Origin: Candidatus Treponema faecavium
GTDB taxonomy: Bacteria > Spirochaetota > Spirochaetia > Treponematales > Treponemataceae
NCBI GenBank assembly: GCA_019113455.1
Contig: DXHG01000222.1
Location: 1 to 17,461, forward strand
Direction of reading: 5' to 3'
Length of the DNA stretch: 17,461 nucleotides
Of the stretch, positions 1-7,265 are shown piece after piece. A program made the translations under genes and the position numbers. Positions within the stretch are counted from its first letter, which is position 1; each line of letters starts with the position of its first letter. A model generated the notes under the pieces. That model was given only the letters and a program-made list of their open reading frames with translations. It ran no database searches and was not told where the DNA came from.

Positions 1-2537
1 CGACTGGTTCGTCAAAGGTGCACACGGAACAGTCGGTAACGGAAGCCGCTGCCGAGGTGCAGAAAGGAAACGCTGTTGAGGAACGAAAAATACAGCGGCT
101 GTTCCGCAATCCGGAAGTAAGCCGCCGCATCCGCCGCTGCAACGATTTTGGGGCGGGCGGTGTTGCCGTTGCGGTCGGCGAACTTGCGCCGGGGCTTGAT
201 ATAGACCTTGACGCGGTGCCCAAAAAGTACGACGGGCTTAACGGTACGGAGCTTGCGATTTCGGAATCGCAGGAACGCATGGCAGTTGTGGTGCGCGCAG
301 AAGACGCCGAGGCAATTATGCAGGCGGCGCGCGCGGAGAACCTGAATGCGGCGCATATTGCGCGCGTTACTGATACAAACCGCCTTGTAATGAGGTGGCG
401 GGGAGAAACGATCGTTGATATTGACCGCGCGTTCCTTGATACGGCGGGTGCAAAACGGAGTGCCCGTGCCCGCATTGTGTCGCCGCAGGGGGGGGCGCCG
501 CTTACGGCGCCGCTTGCCTCCGTTTCGGAACGGCTTGCAGCCGGAGACGTGTGCGGCGCGTGGCGAGCGTGTCTTTCAGATCTTGCGTGCTGTTCGCAGC
601 GCGGGCTCTGTGAACGGTTTGACGGCTCTATCGGCGCGGCGACGGTGCTGTTTCCGATGGGCGGCGCGTACCAGGCAACGCCTGAAGCAGGCATGGCAGC
701 AAAGCTGCCGGTGCTGCCGCCGCACGAAACGGACACGGCAAGTCTCATGGCGTTCGGCTATGATCCCCGCGTGGCTGAGTGGAGCCCGTGGCACGGGGCG
801 CAGACGGCGGTCTTGCAGTCGCTTGCACGCATTGCGGCGATGGGCGGCGACGCATCGTCGTGCAGGCTGTCGTTTCAGGAGTATTTTGAACGCATGACGT
901 CGGCGCAGTCGTGGGGCAAACCGGCGGCCGCGCTGCTGGGAGCGCTTGCCGCGCAGAAAGCAGCGGGAACGCCCGCGATCGGCGGCAAGGACAGCATGTC
1001 GGGCACGTTTGAAGATATACATGTACCGCCGTCGCTCGTGTCGTTTGCGGTATGCACGGCGCGCACCAACATGGTTCACGGAGGAGCGTTTACGGCGGCG
1101 GGCAGGAGTCTCTGGCTGATTTCCGTTCCGTATTCGCCGCTGCTTGCGCCTGATTTCGATGTGTTTATGCGTAATAGCGCAGTGCTGCACAATCTGAGCG
1201 CGCAGGGAAAAATATCGGCGTGCTATCCGATTGGAGCGGGCGGCATCGCCGAAGCCGTTGCAAAGATGGCGTTCGGGAATCATGTGGGCGCTGATATCGA
1301 AGCGCTGCCGCCGGAGAAACTGCTTCCGGGAGCGTGTTCGGGAGACGCGGCGCTGTTTGTGCCGCGGTACGGCGCTGTCATCGTTGAGACTGACGAGAAT
1401 CTTACGGAATGCGGTTTTGCCGAAACCACTGTATGCCGGCTGGGAAAAACGTGCGCCGCGCCTGACATTGCGGTGCGCGCACCCGGTGCGACGGCGCTGA
1501 CACTCAGCATAAAAGAACTTGCGGCGGTGTGGGAAGCGCCGCTTTGCGGCGTATTCCCGCAGGTGTCGCCGGCGGCGCGGAACGCGGCTGCGCAGGAGCT
1601 GCCTGAGTTTGCGCGGAACGTGCATGAATCGCTTCGCGGCAAAGCGCCTGTGGTGCTGCATCGCGGTGCGGCGCGCCCGCGCGTGCTGCTTCCGGTATTT
1701 CCCGGTACAAACTGCGAATACGACATGGCGCGTGCGTTTTCTCTTGCAGGCGGGGACGCGCGCATAGTGGTGTTCCGCAACAACAGCCGTGATGCGCTCA
1801 TGGAATCGCTTGCCGAACTGCGGCGCGAGCTTGACTGTGCGCAGATTCTCGCGCTGTCAGGTGGTTTTTCCGCGGGCGACGAGCCTGACGGCTCTGGCAA
1901 GTTTATCGCAAATGTGCTGCGCGAGCCGCGTATCCGTGAAGCGGCAGCTAGGCTGCTTGAAGAGCGGGACGGGCTTATCGTCGGCATCTGCAACGGGTTT
2001 CAGGCGCTCATAAAGACGGGGCTTGTTCCCTACGGCAGGATATGCGAACCGTCTGAAGCCATGCCGTCGCTGACGTTCAATACGGTCGGCAGGCATATAT
2101 CGCGTATGGTTCGTACGAGGATGGCGTCAGCCGTGTCTCCGTGGGCGCGGCACGAGTCAATGCAGTGCGGCCCCGACGGTTCTCCTGCGGTGCATCTCAT
2201 TCCGGTTTCGCATGGGGAAGGGCGCATTATAATAGAAGAAAACCTTGCGCGGGAGCTGTTTGCTTCTGGGCAGATATTTACGCAATACGTTGATGCGGCA
2301 GGCAGACCTGCAATGTGCGAACCTGACAATCCGAACGGGTCTGCGTTTGCGATAGAAGGCATGACAAGCGTTGACGGACGTGTGCTCGGCAAAATGGGGC
2401 ACAGCGAACGGGTTATCGGCAGCGGCAGGCTGGGAGAATGTGCGGATTTGATGAAAAACATACAGAGCGCTCCCGGCCAGGCGCCTGCGTCTTTGTGTCA
2501 GAACCTGTTTGCCGCCGGCGTCAGATACTTTGACTGA
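1..2537 (+). CDS. purL: Phosphoribosylformylglycinamidine synthase (FGAM synthase), 5'-truncated by window edge
   Basis: Fourth step of purine synthesis: FGAR + ATP + glutamine to FGAM. The frame is open from base 3 to the window edge, so the true start lies outside; the GTG at 18 is internal (the reading before it gives TGSSK, joining the family segment ATGSSKVHTEQ). Numbering from that GTG, about 839 residues are visible. They include the KGNAVEERKIQRLFRNPEV and CNDFGAGG stretches of the synthase half, the second AIRS-like half with GGKDSMSG, and a C-terminal class I glutamine amidotransferase domain starting near VFPGTNCEYD. Its nucleophile is Cys658 (GICNGFQ) and its partners are His732 and Glu734 (SHGEGR). 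This is the single-chain form, as in Clostridium and Streptococcus, normally about 1250 residues, so roughly 400 are missing upstream. No active-site residue is lost in the visible part. Confidence 0.96.
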   Translation, partial: TGSSKVHTEQSVTEAAAEVQKGNAVEERKIQRLFRNPEVSRRIRRCNDFGAGGVAVAVGELAPGLDIDLDAVPKKYDGLNGTELAISESQERMAVVVRAEDAEAIMQAARAENLNAAHIARVTDTNRLVMRWRGETIVDIDRAFLDTAGAKRSARARIVSPQGGAPLTAPLASVSERLAAGDVCGAWRACLSDLACCSQRGLCERFDGSIGAATVLFPMGGAYQATPEAGMAAKLPVLPPHETDTASLMAFGYDPRVAEWSPWHGAQTAVLQSLARIAAMGGDASSCRLSFQEYFERMTSAQSWGKPAAALLGALAAQKAAGTPAIGGKDSMSGTFEDIHVPPSLVSFAVCTARTNMVHGGAFTAAGRSLWLISVPYSPLLAPDFDVFMRNSAVLHNLSAQGKISACYPIGAGGIAEAVAKMAFGNHVGADIEALPPEKLLPGACSGDAALFVPRYGAVIVETDENLTECGFAETTVCRLGKTCAAPDIAVRAPGATALTLSIKELAAVWEAPLCGVFPQVSPAARNAAAQELPEFARNVHESLRGKAPVVLHRGAARPRVLLPVFPGTNCEYDMARAFSLAGGDARIVVFRNNSRDALMESLAELRRELDCAQILALSGGFSAGDEPDGSGKFIANVLREPRIREAAARLLEERDGLIVGICNGFQALIKTGLVPYGRICEPSEAMPSLTFNTVGRHISRMVRTRMASAVSPWARHESMQCGPDGSPAVHLIPVSHGEGRIIIEENLARELFASGQIFTQYVDAAGRPAMCEPDNPNGSAFAIEGMTSVDGRVLGKMGHSERVIGSGRLGECADLMKNIQSAPGQAPASLCQNLFAAGVRYFD

Positions 2538-2562
2538 CCGGTAGATATATGCTGTTTTTTTA

Positions 2563-2583
2563 CGCCGCTGTACCGACGCGGCG
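2563..2583. other. Small inverted repeat in the purL downstream gap
   Basis: In the 62-base gap after purL, CGCCGC (2563-2568) and GCGGCG (2578-2583) form a perfect 6-bp stem with a 9-nt loop. The T-run lies before the hairpin on the plus strand, so it does not look like a plus-strand terminator. A TATAGT (2585-2590) follows directly and resembles a -10 box, but I see no matching -35. The ribosome-binding GGAGG (2590-2594) of the next gene follows. Function is uncertain. Confidence 0.3.
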
Positions 2584-2599
2584 ATATAGTGGAGGCTTT

Positions 2600-3658
2600 A
2601 TGAAAAGATGGATAACCGGCATTGCGGCGCTGCTGTTTGCGGCGTGCGCATTTGCCGGCGGCAGTAAGGATGCGGCTGAACCCATGTGGCACAGCGATCT
2701 GGAATCGGCTCTGGAGGCGGCGCGTCATGACAAGAAAAACGTGTTTTTTGCGGTAACCGGAGACGATCCCGCAAACCGCAGTCAGGTTCTGCTGTATTCG
2801 ATATTTAATGACCCTGCGTTTACTGACGCGATGGCAAAAGACTATGTGCTTGCAAATATCGATTTTTCTACGCTGCACATAGCGAGCGTTGAGCTGCCTG
2901 CCAGCGCGACAGAAGAACAGCAGGAGCAGGAACAGAAACAGGCGGTGCTCATGCAGGATATGTTTCAGAAGAATTACGAAGCGGCCGCCCTGTATTCCGT
3001 TTCCGAGGTGCCTGCTGTGCTGATTCTTTCTTCCGAAGGCTATGTGATTGCGTCTGTCGCGGACGACGCGGCTGCAGCTGACGCCGAGTCGTATCTTGCA
3101 CTGCTTTCGTCGCAGCAGAGCGCCATAGACAGCGGCGCCGCTCTGGTAGAAGCGGTGCGCGCCGCAAAAGGAGCGGACAAACTGCGCGCTGTTGACGCGC
3201 TGTATACGGCGACGCCAGCGGCATATCAGTACGTGCTTGCCGGTCTTGTGGAAGAGGCGCTGACGCTTGACAAAAAGAACGAAACAGGTTTGCTTGGAAA
3301 ATACACGCTGCAAAATGCGTATTATACCGCGATGGAAGTCTTTGCCGGCGGCGACGCGGCTGCTGCGGCGCAGTGTTTTGCTGATGCTGCGGCGCAGGAT
3401 GTGTTGACTCCGGCAGAAAAGCAGGAAGCCTATTATCTTGCCGCGTATGTGCTCGTACAGTCCAATCCCGAAACACCCGACCAGGTGCTTGCGTATTTGG
3501 AACAGGCGCATGATGCCGATCCTGAAAACGAAAACGCTCAGCTCATTCAACAGACTATCGACCAGCTGCGGGAAGTACAGACGCTGATGGAAGCGGAGCG
3601 CGCGGCGGCAGCCGCCGGCAGTGAAGCCGGAGAGGAGGCGCCTGTTTCTGATGAGTAG
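2600..3658 (+). CDS. Exported thioredoxin-fold protein lacking CXXC, with C-terminal TPR-like helices
   Basis: 352 residues. The ATG at 2600 is chosen because GGAGG lies 5 bases upstream and it begins a signal peptide (MKRWITGIAALLFAACAFA). Cleavage is either after AFA or, as a lipoprotein, at Cys16; FAAC is a poor general lipobox but spirochaetes are permissive. Residues about 30-175 read as a thioredoxin_7-like fold: an amphipathic helix, NVFFAVTGDD, a helix, YVLANIDFS, and a retained cis-proline loop (VSEVPAVLIL, Pro138). Where WCxxC would be there is TGDDPANRS, so disulfide chemistry is not expected. A Glu/Gln-rich stretch (104-114) interrupts the fold. Residues about 180-345 are Ala-rich helices resembling TPRs, ending in an acidic tail. 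Its last 8 bases overlap the next gene, suggesting co-translation. Possible role: periplasmic chaperone or scaffold (inference). Confidence 0.78.
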   Translation: MKRWITGIAALLFAACAFAGGSKDAAEPMWHSDLESALEAARHDKKNVFFAVTGDDPANRSQVLLYSIFNDPAFTDAMAKDYVLANIDFSTLHIASVELPASATEEQQEQEQKQAVLMQDMFQKNYEAAALYSVSEVPAVLILSSEGYVIASVADDAAAADAESYLALLSSQQSAIDSGAALVEAVRAAKGADKLRAVDALYTATPAAYQYVLAGLVEEALTLDKKNETGLLGKYTLQNAYYTAMEVFAGGDAAAAAQCFADAAAQDVLTPAEKQEAYYLAAYVLVQSNPETPDQVLAYLEQAHDADPENENAQLIQQTIDQLREVQTLMEAERAAAAAGSEAGEEAPVSDE

Positions 3659-4949
3659 CGGTGAACCTCCCTCTGATAGTTTGTGGGGCGTACTGATTGC
3701 TGCGGCGGTGCTCATTGTGTTTTCAATGATTTTTTCCGCCTCGGAAAGCGCTTTTCTTTCTATTAATAAACTGCGCGTTCGTTTTCTGCGGCGCAAAAAA
3801 GACCCGCGCGCAATCCGCGCCGGAAAACTGCTTGACAACCGCGAGCGGCTGATCAATACGCTGCTTGTCGGCAATAATATCGTAAATATCGGCATATCGG
3901 CGTTGCTGACTGCGGCGGCGCTTGAGCTGTTCGGCGCGGCAGGCGTCGGCATCGCGACGCTCGTGTCTACGGTGCTGCTGTTGATTTTCGGCGAAATCAC
4001 GCCGAAAACAGTCGGCTCGCGGCACCCCGAACCAGTCGCGTTTTTGTTCTCCCGCGTAGTTACATTCTTTTCCGTTCTCCTGTATCCGGTTGTGGCGCTG
4101 GTTACGATGATTACGCGCGGCATCGTGTCTCTGACCGGTATACGGCTTTCTGATTCGGCGGTGTCGTTTACCGAAGAAGACATCCGCAATCTTATCGACG
4201 TCGGCGAGGAAGAAGGCGTGCTCGATTCCGGGGAAAAGCGGATGATGCACCGCGTGTTCAAGTTTACCGACCTTGCCGCCAAAGACATTATGGCTCCCCG
4301 CATGAAGATACAGGCGATACCGGCAACGATGGGCTATCACGACGTGCTTGAGCTCTCGGAACGTACGCGCTATTCCCGTTTTCCCGTGTACCGCGACGAC
4401 ATAGACAACATTGTCGGTATTCTGTATGTGAAAGATCTGCTGTTTTTTGACGGTACGCCTGAGTCTTTTTCTGTCATGGACTTTGTGCGCCCGCCGCTGT
4501 TCGTGCTCGGTTCCAAGAAAATGTCTTCGGTGCAGCAGATGCTCCGTGAAAACCGGCAGACGCTCGCCGTTGTCGTAGATGAGTATTCGGGAACGGACGG
4601 CATTCTTACGATGGAAGACATCGCGCGCGAAATATTCGGTGCCATTTCCGACGAGTATGAAACCGAGCCCCGTCCGGGCATCATAGAAAGCGGCGCTTCT
4701 TCCGTGCTGGTTGACGGCACCGTGCGCTTAATCGATATAGAAGACAAGTTCGGCATCACGCTTCATTCCGAATATTACGAAACGCTCGGCGGCTATCTTT
4801 CGGAAAAACTGGACAAAGTGCCGTGCGCCGGAGACAGTATGCGCGACTCAGGCTGCGTGTTCACCGTTGTGGAAGCGGACGAGCGCCACGCGTCTCAAAT
4901 ACGCATTGAACGTGAGCCGGAAGAATCGGCAGAGGCGGTGCGTTCATGA
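3651..4949 (+). CDS. DUF21-CBS-CorC/HlyC membrane protein (TlyC/CNNM family), copy 1
   Basis: 432 residues. The family comprises inner-membrane proteins related to CNNM/CorC divalent-cation (Mg2+/Co2+) transporters, historically labelled hemolysin TlyC/HlyC in treponemes. Domains: DUF21 with hydrophobic segments about 11-32, 70-92, 96-114 and 130-155 and the signatures SASESAF (29-35), GNNIVN and FGEITPKT (113-120); a CBS pair about 205-330, starting with a canonical DIMAPR (212-217); and a CorC_HlyC C-terminal domain about 345-425. The ATG at 3651 overlaps the upstream stop by 8 bases; AGGAGG (3633-3638) sits 12 bases before it, slightly far. An in-frame GTG at 3621 would add ten residues but lies upstream of that ribosome site. 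The stop overlaps the next start (ATGA). The ion carried cannot be read from sequence. Confidence 0.93.
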   Translation: MSSGEPPSDSLWGVLIAAAVLIVFSMIFSASESAFLSINKLRVRFLRRKKDPRAIRAGKLLDNRERLINTLLVGNNIVNIGISALLTAAALELFGAAGVGIATLVSTVLLLIFGEITPKTVGSRHPEPVAFLFSRVVTFFSVLLYPVVALVTMITRGIVSLTGIRLSDSAVSFTEEDIRNLIDVGEEEGVLDSGEKRMMHRVFKFTDLAAKDIMAPRMKIQAIPATMGYHDVLELSERTRYSRFPVYRDDIDNIVGILYVKDLLFFDGTPESFSVMDFVRPPLFVLGSKKMSSVQQMLRENRQTLAVVVDEYSGTDGILTMEDIAREIFGAISDEYETEPRPGIIESGASSVLVDGTVRLIDIEDKFGITLHSEYYETLGGYLSEKLDKVPCAGDSMRDSGCVFTVVEADERHASQIRIEREPEESAEAVRS

Positions 4950-6274
4950 GTATCGTATCGATGGGTATTATGGCGATTGGCATCGTGCTTCTTATCTTTG
5001 CGTCTGCCTTTTTTTCAAGTTCGGAAACGGCGTATCTGTCCCTCGATCGGCTCAGGCTCAGGCAGCTTGTTAAGAGCAAATTGCCTGCCGCGCGCCGCGT
5101 GCAGCAGCTGAAATCGAATATGGACAAACTGCTGACGACGATTCTTATCGGCAACAATTTCGTCAATAACTTTGCCTCGTCGCTGGCAACGGCTATCGCG
5201 GTTGCGCTTGTCGGCGAGGGCGGCGCGGGCGTTGCGACTGCCGTGATGACGGTGCTGATTATTTCGTTCGGAGAAGTGCTGCCGAAGACGATAGCGATTT
5301 ACCGCATAGAATCGATCGCGTGCGCCGCTTCACCGATACTGCGCGCGCTTGAGCTTGTGCTGACTCCCGTTGTAAAAGTGTTTACGCTTTTGACAAGCGG
5401 CGTCGGCTTTGTTATCGATAAGATATGGAAAAGCGAAACGCCGCTCATCACGGAAGAAGAGCTTAAAACGCTCATTGAGGTGGGAAGCCAGGAAGGCACG
5501 CTTGAGGCGGGCGAGAGCGACATGCTCTACAAGATATTTGAATTCAGTGACCTGCGCGTGCGCGACATCGTGCGCCATCGTTCCCTTGTAAGCGCTGTGT
5601 CAGTGCAGGCCGGTTACGAAGAGACAGTGCGTGCGTTTCATGAAAGCGGTTATTCGCGGCTTCCGGTATTTGATGGAGAGCCGAACAACTATGTCGGCTT
5701 TGTGCATTACAAAGACGCACTGTTTTACCGCAGCCGGCATCCCAATGAGCCGCTTGAACAGGGCTTTGTGCGCCGCTGTATGCGGTCCGTACTCTTTGTG
5801 CCTGAAACACAGACGGCGCTTTCCTTGCTGCACACATTCCACAAGGAAAAGGCAAATTTTGCCGTTGTCGTTGACGAGCACGGCTCAAACAGCGGCATTG
5901 TTGCGATGGATGATCTTTTGAACGCGGTGTTCGGCCGCATCACGGATGAATACACGCGGAGCGCCTCCGCGCCGGAAGAACGCATACAGATATTGTCCGC
6001 GACCGAATTCCGTATTCCCGGCGACCTGCGTCTATCAGACGTGAACGGTATCTTTCACCTTGACTGCGAGTCGACAGACTTTGATACAATCGGCGGCTGG
6101 CTGCTCGAACAGTTCGGCTATCTGCCGTCAACGGGAGAAGTGCTGCGCAAAGGCAAAACCGTATTTATCGTTGAAGACCAGGCGCAGCGCAGAATAAAGA
6201 CAATCAGGCTCTCGCTGCGCGCGGACGGTATGCCGGCAGGAGAAAGCAAACTGGGCATAAAAGCGGCGTTTTAG
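4946..6274 (+). CDS. DUF21-CBS-CorC/HlyC membrane protein, copy 2 (diverged paralogue)
   Basis: 442 residues with the same architecture as the gene before it: DUF21 with segments about 6-26, 62-88, 94-112 and 125-155 and motifs SSSETAYLS, GNNFVNN and FGEVLPKT (108-115); a CBS pair about 200-330 (SRLPVFDG, FAVVVDEHGSNSGIV); and a CorC_HlyC domain about 350-425 (TDFDTIGGWLLEQFG). Translation starts at an ATGA overlap with copy 1, with GAGG (4932-4935) ten bases upstream, so translational coupling is likely. Where copy 1 has DIMAPR, this copy has DIVRHR (207-212), losing the Pro-Arg usual at the start of the CBS pair. The pair probably arose by tandem duplication and may form a hetero-oligomer (inference). 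No terminator is evident in the 27 bases before the convergent pseudouridine synthase. Confidence 0.93.
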   Translation: MSIVSMGIMAIGIVLLIFASAFFSSSETAYLSLDRLRLRQLVKSKLPAARRVQQLKSNMDKLLTTILIGNNFVNNFASSLATAIAVALVGEGGAGVATAVMTVLIISFGEVLPKTIAIYRIESIACAASPILRALELVLTPVVKVFTLLTSGVGFVIDKIWKSETPLITEEELKTLIEVGSQEGTLEAGESDMLYKIFEFSDLRVRDIVRHRSLVSAVSVQAGYEETVRAFHESGYSRLPVFDGEPNNYVGFVHYKDALFYRSRHPNEPLEQGFVRRCMRSVLFVPETQTALSLLHTFHKEKANFAVVVDEHGSNSGIVAMDDLLNAVFGRITDEYTRSASAPEERIQILSATEFRIPGDLRLSDVNGIFHLDCESTDFDTIGGWLLEQFGYLPSTGEVLRKGKTVFIVEDQAQRRIKTIRLSLRADGMPAGESKLGIKAAF

Positions 6275-6301
6275 CTTGTCGGCGAGGCAGTCCGTGCAGC
6301 G

Positions 6302-7060
6302 CTATGCTTGTATGACTGCAAGCGGGTCTGGGCCGAAGAGTTTTGCAAGCTGTTTGCGCACTGCGTCCATATCTTTGGGGTATGGCGCGGTAACGGCGAG
6401 CGCTTCTTCCGTAAGCGGATGGGCAAACTCGATGCGGTAGGCGTGAAGCGCAAGCCGTGAAAGGAGCGGCCGTTCTTCAAACGGGTCTCCTTTCCATGAA
6501 CGTTTGATGTCTGAAAGCCGCACGGGCTTTATGCTGCCGCCGTAGAGCGGGTCGCACACAATCGAAAGATGCTGTTCCGCAAGGTGCGCGCGTATCTGGT
6601 GCGTCCTTCCTGTGAGCGGGCGTGCCTCTATCCAGGAAAACATACCGCAGCTGCCAAGGCAGGTAAAATCAGTCTGCGACGGCTTTCCGTGCCGTTTGCT
6701 CACAACGGTGCGGTGCCGTGCGTCGCCGTCGGGCAGAAGCGGCGAGTCAGCGCGGAATTGTTTCCACGCCGGCCGGCCGTTTATAAGCGCGTGATATATT
6801 TTCGTTACCTGCCGGTTTTCAAACTGCGCGCACAAGAGCTGGTGCGCCTGCGCCGTTCGCGCATAGATGACGGCTCCCGATGTGTCGCGGTCAAGACGGT
6901 GCACGGCGAACAGTCTGCCGAATTCGGCCTCCGCAGCGGTATCAACACGGGGTGCCTCTGCGTCATAGCGGTCAGCCGCAGTGAGCAGCCCTGATTTCTT
7001 GTTCAGCACGACAAGAGCCTCATCTGCAAAAAGCACGGTGTATGCGGGAGTCTGTTTCAT
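6302..7060 (-). CDS. RluA-family RNA pseudouridine synthase
   Basis: 252 residues, cytoplasmic, predicted to isomerise specific uridines in rRNA or tRNA. Residues 54-62 are HRLDRDTSG, the RluA-family signature, with catalytic Asp57. Further family blocks are TKIYHALINGRP, the RNA-fold motif ARPLTGRTHQIRAHLA, and SIVCDPLYGG. No N-terminal S4 domain is present; the catalytic domain starts almost at residue 1, as in the short RluA/RluC-like members. The target base cannot be assigned. The ATG at 7060 has no Shine-Dalgarno, but it sits 6 bases after the -10 of a strong promoter, so the mRNA is predicted to be leaderless. The gene converges on the DUF21 pair. Confidence 0.93.
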   Translation of the reverse strand: MKQTPAYTVLFADEALVVLNKKSGLLTAADRYDAEAPRVDTAAEAEFGRLFAVHRLDRDTSGAVIYARTAQAHQLLCAQFENRQVTKIYHALINGRPAWKQFRADSPLLPDGDARHRTVVSKRHGKPSQTDFTCLGSCGMFSWIEARPLTGRTHQIRAHLAEQHLSIVCDPLYGGSIKPVRLSDIKRSWKGDPFEERPLLSRLALHAYRIEFAHPLTEEALAVTAPYPKDMDAVRKQLAKLFGPDPLAVIQA

Positions 7061-7066
7061 ACAGCG

Positions 7067-7095
7067 AGTGTATCAGCAAGCGCCGCCTTTGTCAA
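7067..7095 (-). promoter_or_regulatory. Sigma70-type promoter of the pseudouridine synthase, predicting a leaderless mRNA
   Basis: Read on the minus strand: -35 TTGACA (7095-7090), a 17-base spacer, and -10 TACACT (7072-7067). The ATG begins 6 bases after the -10, where transcription itself would be expected to start. No ribosome-binding site lies in between. Confidence 0.65.
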
Positions 7096-7105
7096 AACAG
7101 TTTCT

Positions 7106-7132
7106 AAACCTGCGTAAGCAAACCGCAGGTTT
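7106..7132. promoter_or_regulatory. Perfect 9-bp inverted repeat upstream of the pseudouridine synthase promoter
   Basis: AAACCTGCG (7106-7114) and CGCAGGTTT (7124-7132) are exact inverted copies separated by 9 bases. The repeat lies 10 bases upstream of the -35 box. It has no clear T-tract on either strand, so an operator or an RNA hairpin is as likely as a terminator. Confidence 0.5.
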
Positions 7133-7156
7133 GCGATTGGTTTCTCTCCTTTCCCA

Positions 7157-7230
7157 GAAAAGCACATTACAGATAATTAGAAAGAAAAAGCAGCCGCGTG
7201 CATACGCAGAGACCCATACCGCGGAGACCT
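7157..7230 (-). repeat. Intergenic repeat element, copy A
   Basis: One of three related intergenic sequences. Bases 7157-7187 match 12990-13020 (copy B) at 28 of 31 positions. The right half shares the pattern AAAGAAA..., GCGTGCATACGC (a small hairpin) and ATACC-GCGGAGA with copy C at 8935. It lies 62 bases upstream of the -35 of the next minus-strand gene. The strand given is that of the gene downstream of it. Reading frames are not conserved between copies, which argues against coding. Confidence 0.6.
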
Positions 7231-7232
7231 GC

Positions 7233-7259
7233 AAAAAAAGAAAACCGCGCACAGCGCAG
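7233..7259 (-). terminator. Rho-independent terminator of the beta-CASP nuclease gene
   Basis: Minus-strand reading: CTGCGC-TGT-GCGCGG (7259-7245) folds into a 6-bp stem (one G-U pair) with a 3-nt loop, followed at once by a 12-base tract of T with a single C (7244-7233). It begins 7 bases after the stop codon of the gene ending at 7266. Confidence 0.75.
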
Positions 7260-7265
7260 ATGCCG

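Noticed and set aside
576..1993. Long reading frames opposite purL (576-1661, 1280-1993)
   Set aside because: Arg/Ser/Ala-rich translations without domains, fully inside purL; typical shadows of a GC-rich gene.
2498..4303. 601-codon minus-strand frame opposite the thioredoxin-like and first DUF21 genes
   Set aside because: Low-complexity composition with no recognisable motif; the plus-strand genes beneath it have clear families, signal peptide and ribosome sites.
6306..6323. GCTTG/CAAGC hairpin as terminator between the second DUF21 gene and the pseudouridine synthase
   Set aside because: Only a 5-bp stem with an 8-base loop, inside the coding end of the synthase and without a T-tract.
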